64,000 nucleotides of DNA. Source: Oscillospiraceae bacterium (GTDB taxonomy: Bacteria; Bacillota; Clostridia; Oscillospirales; Oscillospiraceae). Under the pieces are notes generated by a model, which was not told where the DNA came from, searched no databases, and saw only the letters and a program-made list of their open reading frames with translations. Where the stretch lies: positions 31,630 through 95,629 of the forward strand of contig JAFVZT010000024.1 of the NCBI GenBank assembly GCA_017508045.1, read 5' to 3'. Shown here in pieces: positions 1 to 7,805 of the stretch (the stretch's first letter is position 1; the number at the start of each line of letters is the position of its first letter). Both the position numbers and the translations under genes were made by a program.

Positions 1-902
1 GCAGCGCCAACGATACCGGCAGCGATCTTGCGATTGTTCTTCTTAGCAGTCTGAATAATAGCCAGAGCAGCGCCGGGGATACCGAACATCATACAAGGGA
101 AGAAGCCTGCCATGTAAGTACCGACGGACCAGGTGATCTCGGTGCCGTTCTTCATGGTATCGCCCTGAACCAGGCCGGCCCAGTAAGCGTTCAAATCGCC
201 CAAACCAATCGCATCAAACCAGAATACGTTGTTCAAAGCGTGATGCAGACCGGTGGGGATCAGCAGACGGTTCAGGAATGCATAGATACCTGCGCCAACA
301 GCGTCCAGGCTGATGATTGCCTGTCCCAGCTTGTACAGGCCATTGAAGATAATGGGCCATACGAACAGCAAAATAGCGGAAGAAACAATGGAGACCAAAG
401 CCGTAACAATTGCTACGGAGCGCTTGCCGCTGAAGAATGCCAAAGCATCGGGCAGCTTGGTAGCCTTAAACTTGTTGTAGCAAATACCGCCGATAATACC
501 GGCCAGAATGCCGATAAATGCATTGCCGGCAACCTTAGAGTAAGCAACAGAGTTGATGTCGTTCAGCATAAAAGGAGCAATCTCCTTAATAGTGCCGGGA
601 GCCAACAGAGTGGTCATCATCAGGTAGGAGACCATACCGGCCAGACCGGCAGTACCGTCGTTGTCCTTAGCCAGACCAACTCCGACACCAATTGCGAACA
701 GGATTGCCATGTTGTCGATCAGGGCAGCGCCTGCCTTGATCAAAAATACGCCGAGGACATATGCGAAGCCTTCAGTTGCGCCGGCTGCGCCCATGGCAGC
801 AGGAGCCAGAGCGTAGCCCAAGCCCATCAGGATACCGCAGATGGGAAGTGCAGCGACGGGCAGCATCATAGCTTTGCCCAGTTTCTGCAAATGTTTCATC
901 AT
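1..902 (-). CDS. PTS transporter EIIC, glucose/N-acetylglucosamine family (3' end beyond the window)
   Basis: Membrane subunit of a sugar phosphotransferase permease that carries sugar through the membrane while it is phosphorylated. About 300 residues are visible; the C-terminal part, where an EIIB domain may be fused, lies past base 1. The translation starts MMKHLQKLGKAMMLPVAALP and is strongly hydrophobic with repeated helices. It carries the family motif PTGLHHALNN and later the PGAALAI segment, both typical of the glucose/GlcNAc branch. The ATG at 902 was chosen because an AAGGAGGA sequence lies 8 bases upstream; a second ATG follows at once. It is the last visible gene of a leftward crr-ptsI-ptsH operon, so general and sugar-specific PTS parts are encoded together. 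Substrate (glucose or N-acetylglucosamine) cannot be settled from this fragment. Confidence 0.9.
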   Translation of the reverse strand, partial: MMKHLQKLGKAMMLPVAALPICGILMGLGYALAPAAMGAAGATEGFAYVLGVFLIKAGAALIDNMAILFAIGVGVGLAKDNDGTAGLAGMVSYLMMTTLLAPGTIKEIAPFMLNDINSVAYSKVAGNAFIGILAGIIGGICYNKFKATKLPDALAFFSGKRSVAIVTALVSIVSSAILLFVWPIIFNGLYKLGQAIISLDAVGAGIYAFLNRLLIPTGLHHALNNVFWFDAIGLGDLNAYWAGLVQGDTMKNGTEITWSVGTYMAGFFPCMMFGIPGAALAIIQTAKKNNRKIAAGIVGA

Positions 903-944
903 AGAAATAATCCTCCTTAAAAATCTCTTTGCCTTATTTATTAA

Positions 945-965
945 GACCGTCGGCCCACGACGGTC
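945..965 (-). other. Intergenic hairpin between ptsH and EIIC
   Basis: Two perfect 8-base arms (GACCGTCG and CGACGGTC) enclose a 5-base loop. It is not followed by a U-run on the coding strand, so it looks like an mRNA processing or stabilising stem, not a full terminator. It could uncouple expression of the permease from the general PTS genes. Confidence 0.45.
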
Positions 966-983
966 ATTAGGGCCTAAATCGGT

Positions 984-1241
984 TTACAGATTTGCAGTTA
1001 AAAATGCCTGCAGGTCAGTGGCGGCCTTTTCCTCGTCGTCGCCTTCCACGGTAAAGGTCAGCTCCATACCCTGCTTGGCAGCCAGCTTCATCAGCGCCAT
1101 CAGGCGTCTTGCGTCGGCAGTGCCGGTGGGAGCTGTTACGGTAATTTTCGATGCGTAGGGAGCAACCGCCTTAACCAGCATTCCGGCAGGCCGGGCGTGC
1201 ATACCCAGAGGGTCGGTGATAACATATTTAATTTCTTTCAT
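984..1241 (-). CDS. ptsH: Phosphocarrier protein HPr
   Basis: 85-residue PTS phosphocarrier, the usual HPr length. It accepts phosphate from enzyme I on His15, in GMHARPAG at residues 13-20, and passes it to EIIA domains in the cytoplasm. The residue at the regulatory position 46 is Arg: the segment ADARRLMALM occupies the place of the Firmicutes KSIMGVM segment whose Ser46 is phosphorylated by HPr kinase. This copy therefore should not take part in HPr(Ser-P)/CcpA catabolite repression, unlike the classical Bacillus HPr. It sits between ptsI and the EIIC gene in a leftward operon. Confidence 0.95.
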   Translation of the reverse strand: MKEIKYVITDPLGMHARPAGMLVKAVAPYASKITVTAPTGTADARRLMALMKLAAKQGMELTFTVEGDDEEKAATDLQAFLTANL

Positions 1242-1267
1242 TGGTTATTTCCTCACTTTCGTGGTTA

Positions 1268-2881
1268 TTACACTTGGGATTCGCAGACCAGTTTCCTGGA
1301 TTCCAAAATACGGCCGGCCGCCATACTCAGCTCGGTGAAGCCCATCTGGATGAACTTTTCCTGCAGCTTCGGGTCTGCACCCAGCTCGCCGCAGATACCT
1401 GCCCAAATACCGTTGTCCTTGGCAGCCTTGGCAATGTGCGCCATCAGTGCCAGAAGCGCGGGGTGATAGGGGTCGTAGAACTGCCCCAGCTTGGCATTCT
1501 GACGGTCCACCGCCAGAGTGTACTGAGTCAGGTCGTTGGTACCCACAGAGAAGAAGGCGGCCTCCTTTGCCAGCTCGTCTGCCAAAATCGCAGCGGCAGG
1601 TGTTTCCACCATAACGCCGATGGGTACATCCTTAGTGGGGACGCCCTCCTCCTCCAGCTCCTTTCGGACCTTGGCGCACAGTGCTTTGGCTGCTTTCAAT
1701 TCCCAAACAGACGCCACCATAGGGAACATTACATTCAGATTGCCGTAAGCGGAAGCCCGGTAGATTGCCCGAAGCTGAGGACGGAAAATTTCCTCCTTGG
1801 TCAGACAAATACGCAGACCTCTTAAGCCGAGGGCGGGGTTTTCTTCCTTCTCAAGACCCATATAGCTAACCTGCTTATCTGCGCCGATATCCAGAGTGCG
1901 GATTACCACAGGTCTGTGTCCCATAATCTCGGCAACCTTTTTATAGGCCTCAAACAGCTCTTCCTCGGTAGGCAGGGAATCTCTGCCAAGATACAAAAAC
2001 TCACTGCGCATCAGACCCACGCCTTCGGCATCGGCCTTAACCGCCGCCTCGGCATCCTCGGGACAACCGATGTTTGCAACCAGCAGCACCTTTTTGCCGG
2101 AACGAGTAATGCTTTCTTTACCGCGATATGCTTCCAGCGCATCCCGGGCAGCGGCAGCTTCATTCTGCTTGGCCTTCAGCATTTCCAGCGTCTGTTCATC
2201 AGGGTCGGCATACCAAGTGCCGGTAAAGCCGTCTACTGCCAGAATTTTGCAGCTTTCTGCCGCCTCAAAGGTAATGTCCGACTGCACCAGGGAGGGAATA
2301 TTCAAGGTGCGCGCCAGAATTGCAGTATGGCTGGAGGAAGATCCCTGACGGGTCACAAAGGCTAAAATCCGTTCTTTGGGCAGCTGAATGGTTTCGCTGG
2401 GTGCCAAGTCCTCAGCAACAAGCAGAAACGATCCCTCCGGCAGCTGAAAGCCGGTATTTCCGCACAGAATATCATAAAGCCGATGGGACATATCCCGGAT
2501 ATCGGCGCTTCTGGCATTCATGTACTCGTCATCCATAGCCGCAAACACCTGTGCAAACTCTTCACCGGTGTCCAAAGCGGCAATGGCTGCTGCCGCGCCG
2601 CCTTCAATGGCCATATTTACGCCATCCAGATAGTCAAGATCCTCCAGCATCAAAAGCTGTACTTCCACAATGGCGGCCTGTTCCTCGCCAATTTCCACCT
2701 TTGCTTTTTCGTAAAGCGCGGTCAGCTGCTGACGTGCAGTTTCCAGCGCTGCTTCAAACTTTGCCTTTTCCACCAAAGGGTCTCCGGAGGAAACCGGCAG
2801 TGTACGCTGGGCCTTGCGGTAGACCACGGCAGGGCCGATTGCCACGCCGGAGAATACGGGCAAACCTATACCTTTTTTCAT
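1268..2881 (-). CDS. ptsI: PTS enzyme I (phosphoenolpyruvate-protein phosphotransferase)
   Basis: 537-residue soluble enzyme that takes phosphate from PEP and donates it to HPr. The phosphohistidine is His185 in GSSSSHTAILAR. The C-terminal PEP-binding barrel shows GVGLMRSEFLYL and the Cys loop GICGELGADP. It is slightly shorter than the roughly 570 residues common in the family but has both domains. An open frame runs nine codons further upstream; the ATG at 2881 is preferred because the protein then begins MKKGIGLPVFSGVAIG, as the family does, and AAGGAGC precedes it. It lies 10 bases after crr and 26 bases before ptsH, a tight operon. Confidence 0.96.
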   Translation of the reverse strand: MKKGIGLPVFSGVAIGPAVVYRKAQRTLPVSSGDPLVEKAKFEAALETARQQLTALYEKAKVEIGEEQAAIVEVQLLMLEDLDYLDGVNMAIEGGAAAAIAALDTGEEFAQVFAAMDDEYMNARSADIRDMSHRLYDILCGNTGFQLPEGSFLLVAEDLAPSETIQLPKERILAFVTRQGSSSSHTAILARTLNIPSLVQSDITFEAAESCKILAVDGFTGTWYADPDEQTLEMLKAKQNEAAAARDALEAYRGKESITRSGKKVLLVANIGCPEDAEAAVKADAEGVGLMRSEFLYLGRDSLPTEEELFEAYKKVAEIMGHRPVVIRTLDIGADKQVSYMGLEKEENPALGLRGLRICLTKEEIFRPQLRAIYRASAYGNLNVMFPMVASVWELKAAKALCAKVRKELEEEGVPTKDVPIGVMVETPAAAILADELAKEAAFFSVGTNDLTQYTLAVDRQNAKLGQFYDPYHPALLALMAHIAKAAKDNGIWAGICGELGADPKLQEKFIQMGFTELSMAAGRILESRKLVCESQV

Positions 2882-2891
2882 AAGTAGCTCC

Positions 2892-3377
2892 TTACTTTGC
2901 CAGTGCAATTACCACGTCTTCGTTGGTGACATCCTTACCCACAAAGGTATTGAAGGTGGGGTAATCGTCGGTGTTGCAAATCAGCATAGGGGTAATGGTG
3001 GGCAGGCCTGCGGCCTTGATTACCTCAATATCCGCCTCCAGCAGCAGCTGACCCTTCTTGACCTTATCGCCGTTGGCTACATGCACGGTGAAGGGCTTTC
3101 CCTCCAGAGATACGGTCTCCAGGCCCACATGGATTAGAACCTCAGCGCCGCAGTCCGCGACCAGACTTACCGCGTGACCGGTGGTAAACATCATATCCAC
3201 GGTGGCATCACAGGGCGCATAGACCTTTCCCTCTGCCGGCTCTATGGCGATGCCGTTGCCCAGCATGCCCTCTGCAAAAGTGGGATCAGGCACCTGTGTG
3301 ATCGGGACGGCTTTTCCCGCCATAGGAGCGTAAAAATCGTCGGTTTTCTTTTTGAAAAGCTTTTTTAAAAATTCCAT
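2892..3377 (-). CDS. crr: PTS EIIA domain protein, glucose type (Crr-like)
   Basis: 161-residue stand-alone EIIA of the glucose family, the phosphate relay between HPr and the membrane permease. The active-site pair is visible: His68 (TTGHAVSL) and His83 (VLIHVGLETVSL), matching His75 and His90 of E. coli IIAGlc. The N-terminus is a short basic segment (MEFLKKLFKKK) resembling the membrane-interacting tail of IIAGlc. It is the first gene of the leftward PTS operon and has a good promoter upstream at 3460-3488. The partner EIIC at 1-902 belongs to the matching glucose/GlcNAc family, so the operon probably encodes a complete sugar pathway. Confidence 0.93.
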   Translation of the reverse strand: MEFLKKLFKKKTDDFYAPMAGKAVPITQVPDPTFAEGMLGNGIAIEPAEGKVYAPCDATVDMMFTTGHAVSLVADCGAEVLIHVGLETVSLEGKPFTVHVANGDKVKKGQLLLEADIEVIKAAGLPTITPMLICNTDDYPTFNTFVGKDVTNEDVVIALAK

Positions 3378-3459
3378 AGAGACTTATCTTCCTTTCTATG
3401 CTTCGCGTTCATTTGTATTTGTACGAAAAACACCCTGCATTCATAATTTTTACAAATCT

Positions 3460-3488
3460 AATTTACCAAAAATCGCAAACAATGTCAA
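3460..3488 (-). promoter_or_regulatory. Promoter of the PTS operon
   Basis: On the minus strand a perfect -35 TTGACA (3488-3483) is followed after 17 bases by TAAATT (3465-3460). It lies about 80 bases upstream of crr. No clear LicT-type antiterminator hairpin or cre site was recognised in the leader. Confidence 0.7.
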
Positions 3489-3597
3489 CAGAAAAATACA
3501 GGTTTTTATTATGTTTTTTGTCAATTTTATCCAATTTTTAGACAAAATCTTCATAGTAAAAAAACGAGAAAAATGTGGTGGAATATTCGTTTTTTTG

Positions 3598-3606
3598 TGG
3601 TATACT
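3598..3606 (+). promoter_or_regulatory. Extended -10 promoter of the gene at 3628
   Basis: TGG followed directly by TATACT forms an extended -10 element (TGnTATACT), 21 bases before the start codon. No good -35 is present, as expected for extended -10 promoters. The leader would be very short. Confidence 0.55.
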
Positions 3607-3627
3607 AAAGCAAGGGAGGATGAGAAA

Positions 3628-4554
3628 ATGAAGCGAATATTGGATTGTCAAGGCTCTGATTTTAAGAATATGTCCCGTCAGGAATTGCTGGATGCCATTG
3701 CAGGCAGCGAGGGGCGCACCGTTATGTGTGAGACAATCGGTGCCATTATGCCTATGCTGGGGGATATCACAAATGCCGAGTTTGCTGCGGCAATGGGTGC
3801 GGATATTCTGCTGCTAAATTTATTTGACGTACAAAATCCCCACATACAGGGGCTTCCCAAAACCCAGCCGGAGAACGTGATTCGGAAGCTGAAGGAGCTG
3901 ACCGGCCGTCCCATCGGCATTAATCTGGAGCCGGTGGAGCAGGTGCTGTCCTCTGAAGACCCCAACGAGAACATGTGGGCGATGACCGGCGGCAGAAAAG
4001 CCACTTTGGAAAATGCAAAAAAAGCCGTAGCTATGGGAGTCAACCTGATTTTGCTCACCGGAAATCCCGGTATCGGCGTCACCAACGAGGCCATTGAACA
4101 GACCCTGCGGCTGTATAAAGAGGCTTTTGGCGACAAGCTAATTCTGGCCGCAGGAAAAATGCATGCCTCCGGTATCTTAACAGAAGGCGCGCAAAACATC
4201 ATCACCCGAAACGATGTTGCTGCCTTTGCCACTGCCGGGGCAGACATTGTTCTTCTGCCTGCTCCGGGAACGGTTCCCGGAATTACCGTGGAATATATCC
4301 GGGATTTGGTAGATTATGCCCACAGTCTTGGCTGTCTGACCATCACTGCCATCGGAACTTCTCAGGAGGGCGCAGACGTATCTACAATCCGGCAGCTTGC
4401 CCTCATGTGCAAAATGACCGGCACCGACATTCACCACCTGGGAGATGCGGGATACGGCGGTATGTCCCTGCCTGAAAATATTCAGGCGTATTCTGTTGCG
4501 ATACGGGGCATCCGTCACACCTATCGCCGTATGGCGGGTTCTGTTAATCGCTGA
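3628..4554 (+). CDS. PTS-associated TIM-barrel-like protein of unknown function
   Basis: 308-residue soluble protein that resembles a widespread family found beside PTS genes, often annotated as PEP phosphonomutase-like or as a domain of unknown function. Visible hallmarks are MCETIGAIMPMLGDITNAE near the N-terminus, GADILLLNLFDVQNPHIQGLP, then INLEPVEQ, LLTGNPGIGVTNEAI and IHHLGDAGYGGM. The alternation of strands and Gly-rich loops suggests a (beta/alpha)8 barrel that binds a phosphorylated ligand; this is inference. The ATG at 3628 follows GGGAGGA by 7 bases; the frame is open further upstream through non-coding-looking AT-rich DNA. It is divergent from crr, and a strong terminator follows. 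The reaction is not known to me. Confidence 0.75.
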   Translation: MKRILDCQGSDFKNMSRQELLDAIAGSEGRTVMCETIGAIMPMLGDITNAEFAAAMGADILLLNLFDVQNPHIQGLPKTQPENVIRKLKELTGRPIGINLEPVEQVLSSEDPNENMWAMTGGRKATLENAKKAVAMGVNLILLTGNPGIGVTNEAIEQTLRLYKEAFGDKLILAAGKMHASGILTEGAQNIITRNDVAAFATAGADIVLLPAPGTVPGITVEYIRDLVDYAHSLGCLTITAIGTSQEGADVSTIRQLALMCKMTGTDIHHLGDAGYGGMSLPENIQAYSVAIRGIRHTYRRMAGSVNR

Positions 4555-4618
4555 ATTCGTTTTGTCTTTATTATTTTATGTTTTTATATTCTGGGATATT
4601 TTCATTTTTGGGAAGGAC

Positions 4619-4661
4619 ATCAAAAAGCGCAGCACGCCGATGGCATGCTGCGCTTTTTGAT
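4619..4661. terminator. Intrinsic terminator after the gene at 3628
   Basis: A 16-base stem (ATCAAAAAGCGCAGCA with its complement) ends in a T-run on the plus strand and is preceded by an A-run, so it can work in both directions, including for the convergent XRE gene. Confidence 0.85.
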
Positions 4662-4823
4662 ATCCTTATAAAGATTTATTTTTTAAGAGAATTGCACGCA
4701 TTGCAATTGCATTGCTGTGTGCCTTTTCAGTATACCTATCTCGGGTATACTGACTTTTGGATTGAAAAAATACCTTTTATTAAGAAACTAAATAGTGACG
4801 ACGACAGCTTTTGTTGCCGGTTT
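4662..4823. other. Short AT-rich gap with a small hairpin
   Basis: No gene seen. It contains a 10-base inverted repeat (TCAGTATACC and its complement) at 4727-4753, without a convincing T-run. Confidence 0.4.
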
Positions 4824-5042
4824 TTACCTGTTCATTTTAGGATTGTCTGTTCTTCCCAACAGATAGTCAACAGAAACCTTGTGAAAATCGGCAATTTTGC
4901 AAAGAGTTTGGGTCGGTATATCAATATCGCCCCGTTCATAATTGCTATACACTCGTTGGCTGCAGGACAGAATTTCTCCCATTTTTGCCTGAGATAAGTC
5001 CTTATCTTCTCTCAGATCCCGGATTCTGCGGTAACAGGGCAT
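4824..5042 (-). CDS. Small XRE-family helix-turn-helix regulator
   Basis: 72-residue DNA-binding protein consisting of little more than one Cro/C1-type HTH: YRRIRDLREDKDLSQAKMG, then QRVYSNYERGDIDIPTQTL, and the frequent C-terminal VDYLLGRTDNP. The ATG at 5042 is preferred over a GTG six bases upstream because AGGTGG is spaced 7 bases from the ATG. It faces away from the acetyltransferase gene at 5176, and the intergenic region contains palindromic TAGCGAA/TTCGCTA sites, so it probably represses both itself and that gene. A related small regulator is encoded at 48182. Cognate signal unknown. Confidence 0.85.
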   Translation of the reverse strand: MPCYRRIRDLREDKDLSQAKMGEILSCSQRVYSNYERGDIDIPTQTLCKIADFHKVSVDYLLGRTDNPKMNR

Positions 5043-5072
5043 AATCACACCACCTGTTTATCAGATGCCGTT

Positions 5073-5127
5073 ATTATAGCTTAGAAATTTTTTCGCTATT
5101 GACATTTAGCGAAAAATTCGCTAGAAT
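5073..5127. promoter_or_regulatory. Divergent promoter region with XRE-type operator
   Basis: Plus strand: TTGACA (5099-5104), 17-base spacer, TAGAAT (5122-5127), driving the acetyltransferase gene. The palindrome TAGCGAAAAATTCGCTA (5107-5123) fills the spacer and runs into the -10. A further inverted half-site, TTTTTCGCTA, lies just upstream of the -35. Minus strand: TATAAT at 5078-5073 for the regulator gene. The geometry predicts repression by the adjacent XRE protein. Confidence 0.7.
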
Positions 5128-5175
5128 ATTTTCGATCAACCAGCCAAATACTATCTAAGATGGGGGGAAGCACCT

Positions 5176-5673
5176 GTGATTACTGGAGAGCGTGTGGTAA
5201 TTAAAGGGTTGTCGCGGTCTGTTTCGGCGCAAATTTATAATATCGTCAACAAAGAGGAATTTCGTGAATTGACAGGCACGCTGTACCCTGTATCAGAATT
5301 TGAACACGAAGAGTGGCTTAAGCGCGCCGCCACAAACCCGGATCAGAAGCTTTTCGGTGTTTTCGACAGGAAGGCAGACAGCTTTCTCGGAACCATTGGT
5401 CTAAAAAATTTCGACCAGAAAAATCGAAACGCAGAGTTGTTTGTCAGCTTGGATTCTCCCGGGGGATACGGCGCAGACGCTGTACAAACCCTGGTACGCT
5501 ACAGCTTTTCCCATCTGAATATGCACAAAATATACCTGAAGGTTTTTGCCACCAACGCAAGAGCAATTCATTGCTATGAAAAAGCGGGCTTTCAAACAGA
5601 GGGCATTTTAAGACAGCATCATTTTGATAACGGACAGTATACAGATGTTTTGATAATGGGCATTCATAGATAG
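5176..5673 (+). CDS. GNAT-family N-acetyltransferase (RimJ/RimL type)
   Basis: 165-residue acetyltransferase that would transfer acetyl from acetyl-CoA to an amino group. The order of elements fits the RimJ/RimL/SpeG branch: an early ERVVIKGLSRS strand, GTIGLKNFDQKNRNAELFV in the central sheet, the GGYGADAVQTLV acetyl-CoA pyrophosphate loop, and the C-terminal NARAIHCYEKAGFQTEG signature. GTG start at 5176 with a GGGGGGAAG ribosome site. It is divergent from a small XRE repressor whose predicted operator lies in its promoter spacer, so expression is probably conditional. Substrate unknown; polyamine, antibiotic or ribosomal-protein acetylation are all possible. Confidence 0.88.
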   Translation: MITGERVVIKGLSRSVSAQIYNIVNKEEFRELTGTLYPVSEFEHEEWLKRAATNPDQKLFGVFDRKADSFLGTIGLKNFDQKNRNAELFVSLDSPGGYGADAVQTLVRYSFSHLNMHKIYLKVFATNARAIHCYEKAGFQTEGILRQHHFDNGQYTDVLIMGIHR

Positions 5674-5710
5674 AAAAGCAAATGCAACGCACAAGTCCAC
5701 ATCCAGTAAA

Positions 5711-5743
5711 AGAACACCGCGGAGAAATCCGCGGTGTTCTTTT
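5711..5743. terminator. Bidirectional terminator between converging genes
   Basis: A 13-base perfect stem (AGAACACCGCGGA, loop GAAA) is flanked by an A-run on the left and a T-run on the right, serving both the acetyltransferase gene and the leftward ABC operon. Confidence 0.88.
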
Positions 5744-5751
5744 ACTGTATA

Positions 5752-6699
5752 TTACCGGTCCTCCCGGAAGTAGGAAAGGCCCAGACTCTGAGGCGGCTGA
5801 TGCTCTCGCTTTTGCCGCATACTGGTTACGATCAGCACCAGAATGGTAACCACATAGGGAAGCATTTTGAACAGCTCCTTGCCGGCAAAGCTGACGCCGG
5901 GGATATAGCTGCTGGCCACATACAATGCGCCAAACACAATGGAGCCCAGGATGGCCCAATTGGGCTTCCACACGGTGAAAATAACCAGCGCAATGGCCAG
6001 CCAGCCGATGGCATCCACGCAGTACTCCCAGTTGCCGTTGAGGTAATCCATTATGAAGGACAAACCGCCCAGGCCGGCCACACCGCAGCCTACGCAAGTG
6101 GCAGCATACCGGTAAAGAGGCACATTGATACCGGCAGCATCGGCGGTTGCAGGATTCTCGCCCACCGCCCGCAGGTGCAGACCCACACGGGTCTTGTTGA
6201 GTACATAGGTGGTCGTCAGCGCAATGGCCAATGCAAGATATACAAAGATGCCGTAACCGAAAACCAATTTGCCGAAGGATCCCAGCGCATCTGCAAAAGG
6301 AAGGGCTGCGGTAAAGTACTTGCTGCCCTTGGTGAAGATCACAGAAGCCTCGCTGATAATATACTCGGACATGCCCACACCCAGGGTGGTGATGGCCAGA
6401 CCGGTCACATTCTGATTGACACGGAGCGTAACGGTAAAAAAGCTGAAGAGCAGTCCCATCAGAGCGCCGCCCAACAGTGCGGCAATCAGCGGGATCAGCA
6501 CAGCTAATACCGGCACCACATTGGAGCCCACGGCGGTAAAGTACATATACTCCGCATAGCAGCCGCAGGCTGCGCCTACGCACATAACGCCTGGGATGCC
6601 CAGATTTAGGTGTCCTGCTTTTTCGGTGATCGTCTCGCCGGTAGAGCCCAGCAGGAAGGTCATACCCAATCGGATCGCACTAACAAGAAAGGCTATCAT
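5752..6699 (-). CDS. ABC transporter permease, BMP/nucleoside type (NupQ/YufQ-like)
   Basis: 315-residue integral membrane subunit of an importer in the branched-chain amino acid/ribose permease family. About eight or nine hydrophobic segments are visible, beginning MIAFLVSAIRLGMTFLLGSTGETITEKAGHLNLG; the ITEKAGHLNLGIPGVM stretch is typical of the second permease in BmpA-type operons. ATG at 6699 overlaps the stop codon of the upstream permease gene (ATGA), so the two are translationally coupled. It is the last gene of a four-gene leftward operon (binding protein, ATPase, two permeases). The best studied relatives import guanosine and other nucleosides; the substrate here is inferred only at that level. 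Confidence 0.92.
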   Translation of the reverse strand: MIAFLVSAIRLGMTFLLGSTGETITEKAGHLNLGIPGVMCVGAACGCYAEYMYFTAVGSNVVPVLAVLIPLIAALLGGALMGLLFSFFTVTLRVNQNVTGLAITTLGVGMSEYIISEASVIFTKGSKYFTAALPFADALGSFGKLVFGYGIFVYLALAIALTTTYVLNKTRVGLHLRAVGENPATADAAGINVPLYRYAATCVGCGVAGLGGLSFIMDYLNGNWEYCVDAIGWLAIALVIFTVWKPNWAILGSIVFGALYVASSYIPGVSFAGKELFKMLPYVVTILVLIVTSMRQKREHQPPQSLGLSYFREDR

Positions 6700-7805
6700 T
6701 TTACATTCTCCTTTCTGTTTTTGCTTACCACAACACGGTACTGCAGGAAAAACTCACAGCCGATAATGAACAGCAGAATGATGCCGGTAACAATATCGGC
6801 AATAGAACTGGAAATACGGAAATCTGTAGAAATCTGCTGAGAACCCATTTCCAGAAAAATCAACAAAAACGAAGTCAGCACCATATAAAGGGGATTGAAT
6901 TTCGCCAGCCAGGATACCATAATGGCCGTAAAACCGCGGCCGCCCACGGTGGTAGTGCTGATGGTATGGTTGGTGCCGCCCACCAAAAGCAGGCCGGCAA
7001 TGCCACAGATAGCGCCGGAGATGAGCATCGTCCGCACCACGACTTTTTTCACATTGATGCCGATGTAGCGGGCGGTATTCTCACTTTCGCCCACAACGGA
7101 GATCTCGTAGCCGTGCTTGCTGTATCTTAAATACACATACACTGCAATGGTCAATACGGCCACCAGCAGAACATTCAAAAGATATGCCTTTCCGCCAATC
7201 ACAGGCAGACCGTACTCAGGCATAGGGGTCAGAACACCGGAGCCGTTCTTAACAAAGGCTTTCAGGAACCAGGCAACCAACTGGGTTGCCACATAGTTCA
7301 TCATCAGAGTAAACAGGGTTTCGTTGGTATTCCAATAAGCCTTGAACAACGCAGGAAGCAGCGCCCAGATCATACCGGCCAATACGCTGACGACGGTCAT
7401 AACCACCAGCAGCAGCGCCGTAGGCATCGTGTCGCCCAGGAACATCATCGTTGCAACACAGGCAAGTCCGCTGATCAGCACCTGGCCCTCCGCGCCGATG
7501 TTCCAAAACTTCATTTTAAACGCCGGGGTTACCGCCAAAGAAACACACAGCAGCATTGCCACGCCCTGCAGCATATTCCAAATACGCCGGGAGGAGCCGA
7601 ACACTCCGTCCACCATGGATCCGTAAACCTCGATGGGATTGGCTTTAGCCAGAATGGTAATCAGTATGCCGGATACCAGTATAGCAGCCAGTATGGCAAC
7701 TGCCCGGACTATAAGTTTATAGTACCAGGTGACAGTGCCCTGATCCCGCTTGACAATGTGCAGCAAGGGCGTGTTCTTTTTCTCACTTTTCGCCATATTC
7801 TCCAA
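6696..7805 (-). CDS. ABC transporter permease, BMP/nucleoside type (NupP/YufP-like)
   Basis: 369-residue first permease of the importer. An N-terminal charged segment (KSEKKN) is followed by a membrane region starting near residue 30 and about nine hydrophobic helices; MLQGVAMLLCVSLAVTPAFK and FWNIGAEGQVLISG are characteristic of this subfamily. The start is uncertain: a TTG at 7805 has a strong AAGGAGG 6 bases upstream, while an ATG at 7796 would give MAKSEKKNT with a poorer site. Either start overlaps the 3' end of the ATPase gene, showing tight coupling. Works as a heterodimer with the next permease in the cytoplasmic membrane. Confidence 0.91.
   Translation of the reverse strand: MENMAKSEKKNTPLLHIVKRDQGTVTWYYKLIVRAVAILAAILVSGILITILAKANPIEVYGSMVDGVFGSSRRIWNMLQGVAMLLCVSLAVTPAFKMKFWNIGAEGQVLISGLACVATMMFLGDTMPTALLLVVMTVVSVLAGMIWALLPALFKAYWNTNETLFTLMMNYVATQLVAWFLKAFVKNGSGVLTPMPEYGLPVIGGKAYLLNVLLVAVLTIAVYVYLRYSKHGYEISVVGESENTARYIGINVKKVVVRTMLISGAICGIAGLLLVGGTNHTISTTTVGGRGFTAIMVSWLAKFNPLYMVLTSFLLIFLEMGSQQISTDFRISSSIADIVTGIILLFIIGCEFFLQYRVVVSKNRKENVK

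Noticed and set aside
240-920. Plus-strand open frame at the window start
   Set aside because: It overlaps the unmistakable EIIC permease on the minus strand, has Asn/Gln/Cys-rich nonsense translation and no ribosome site.
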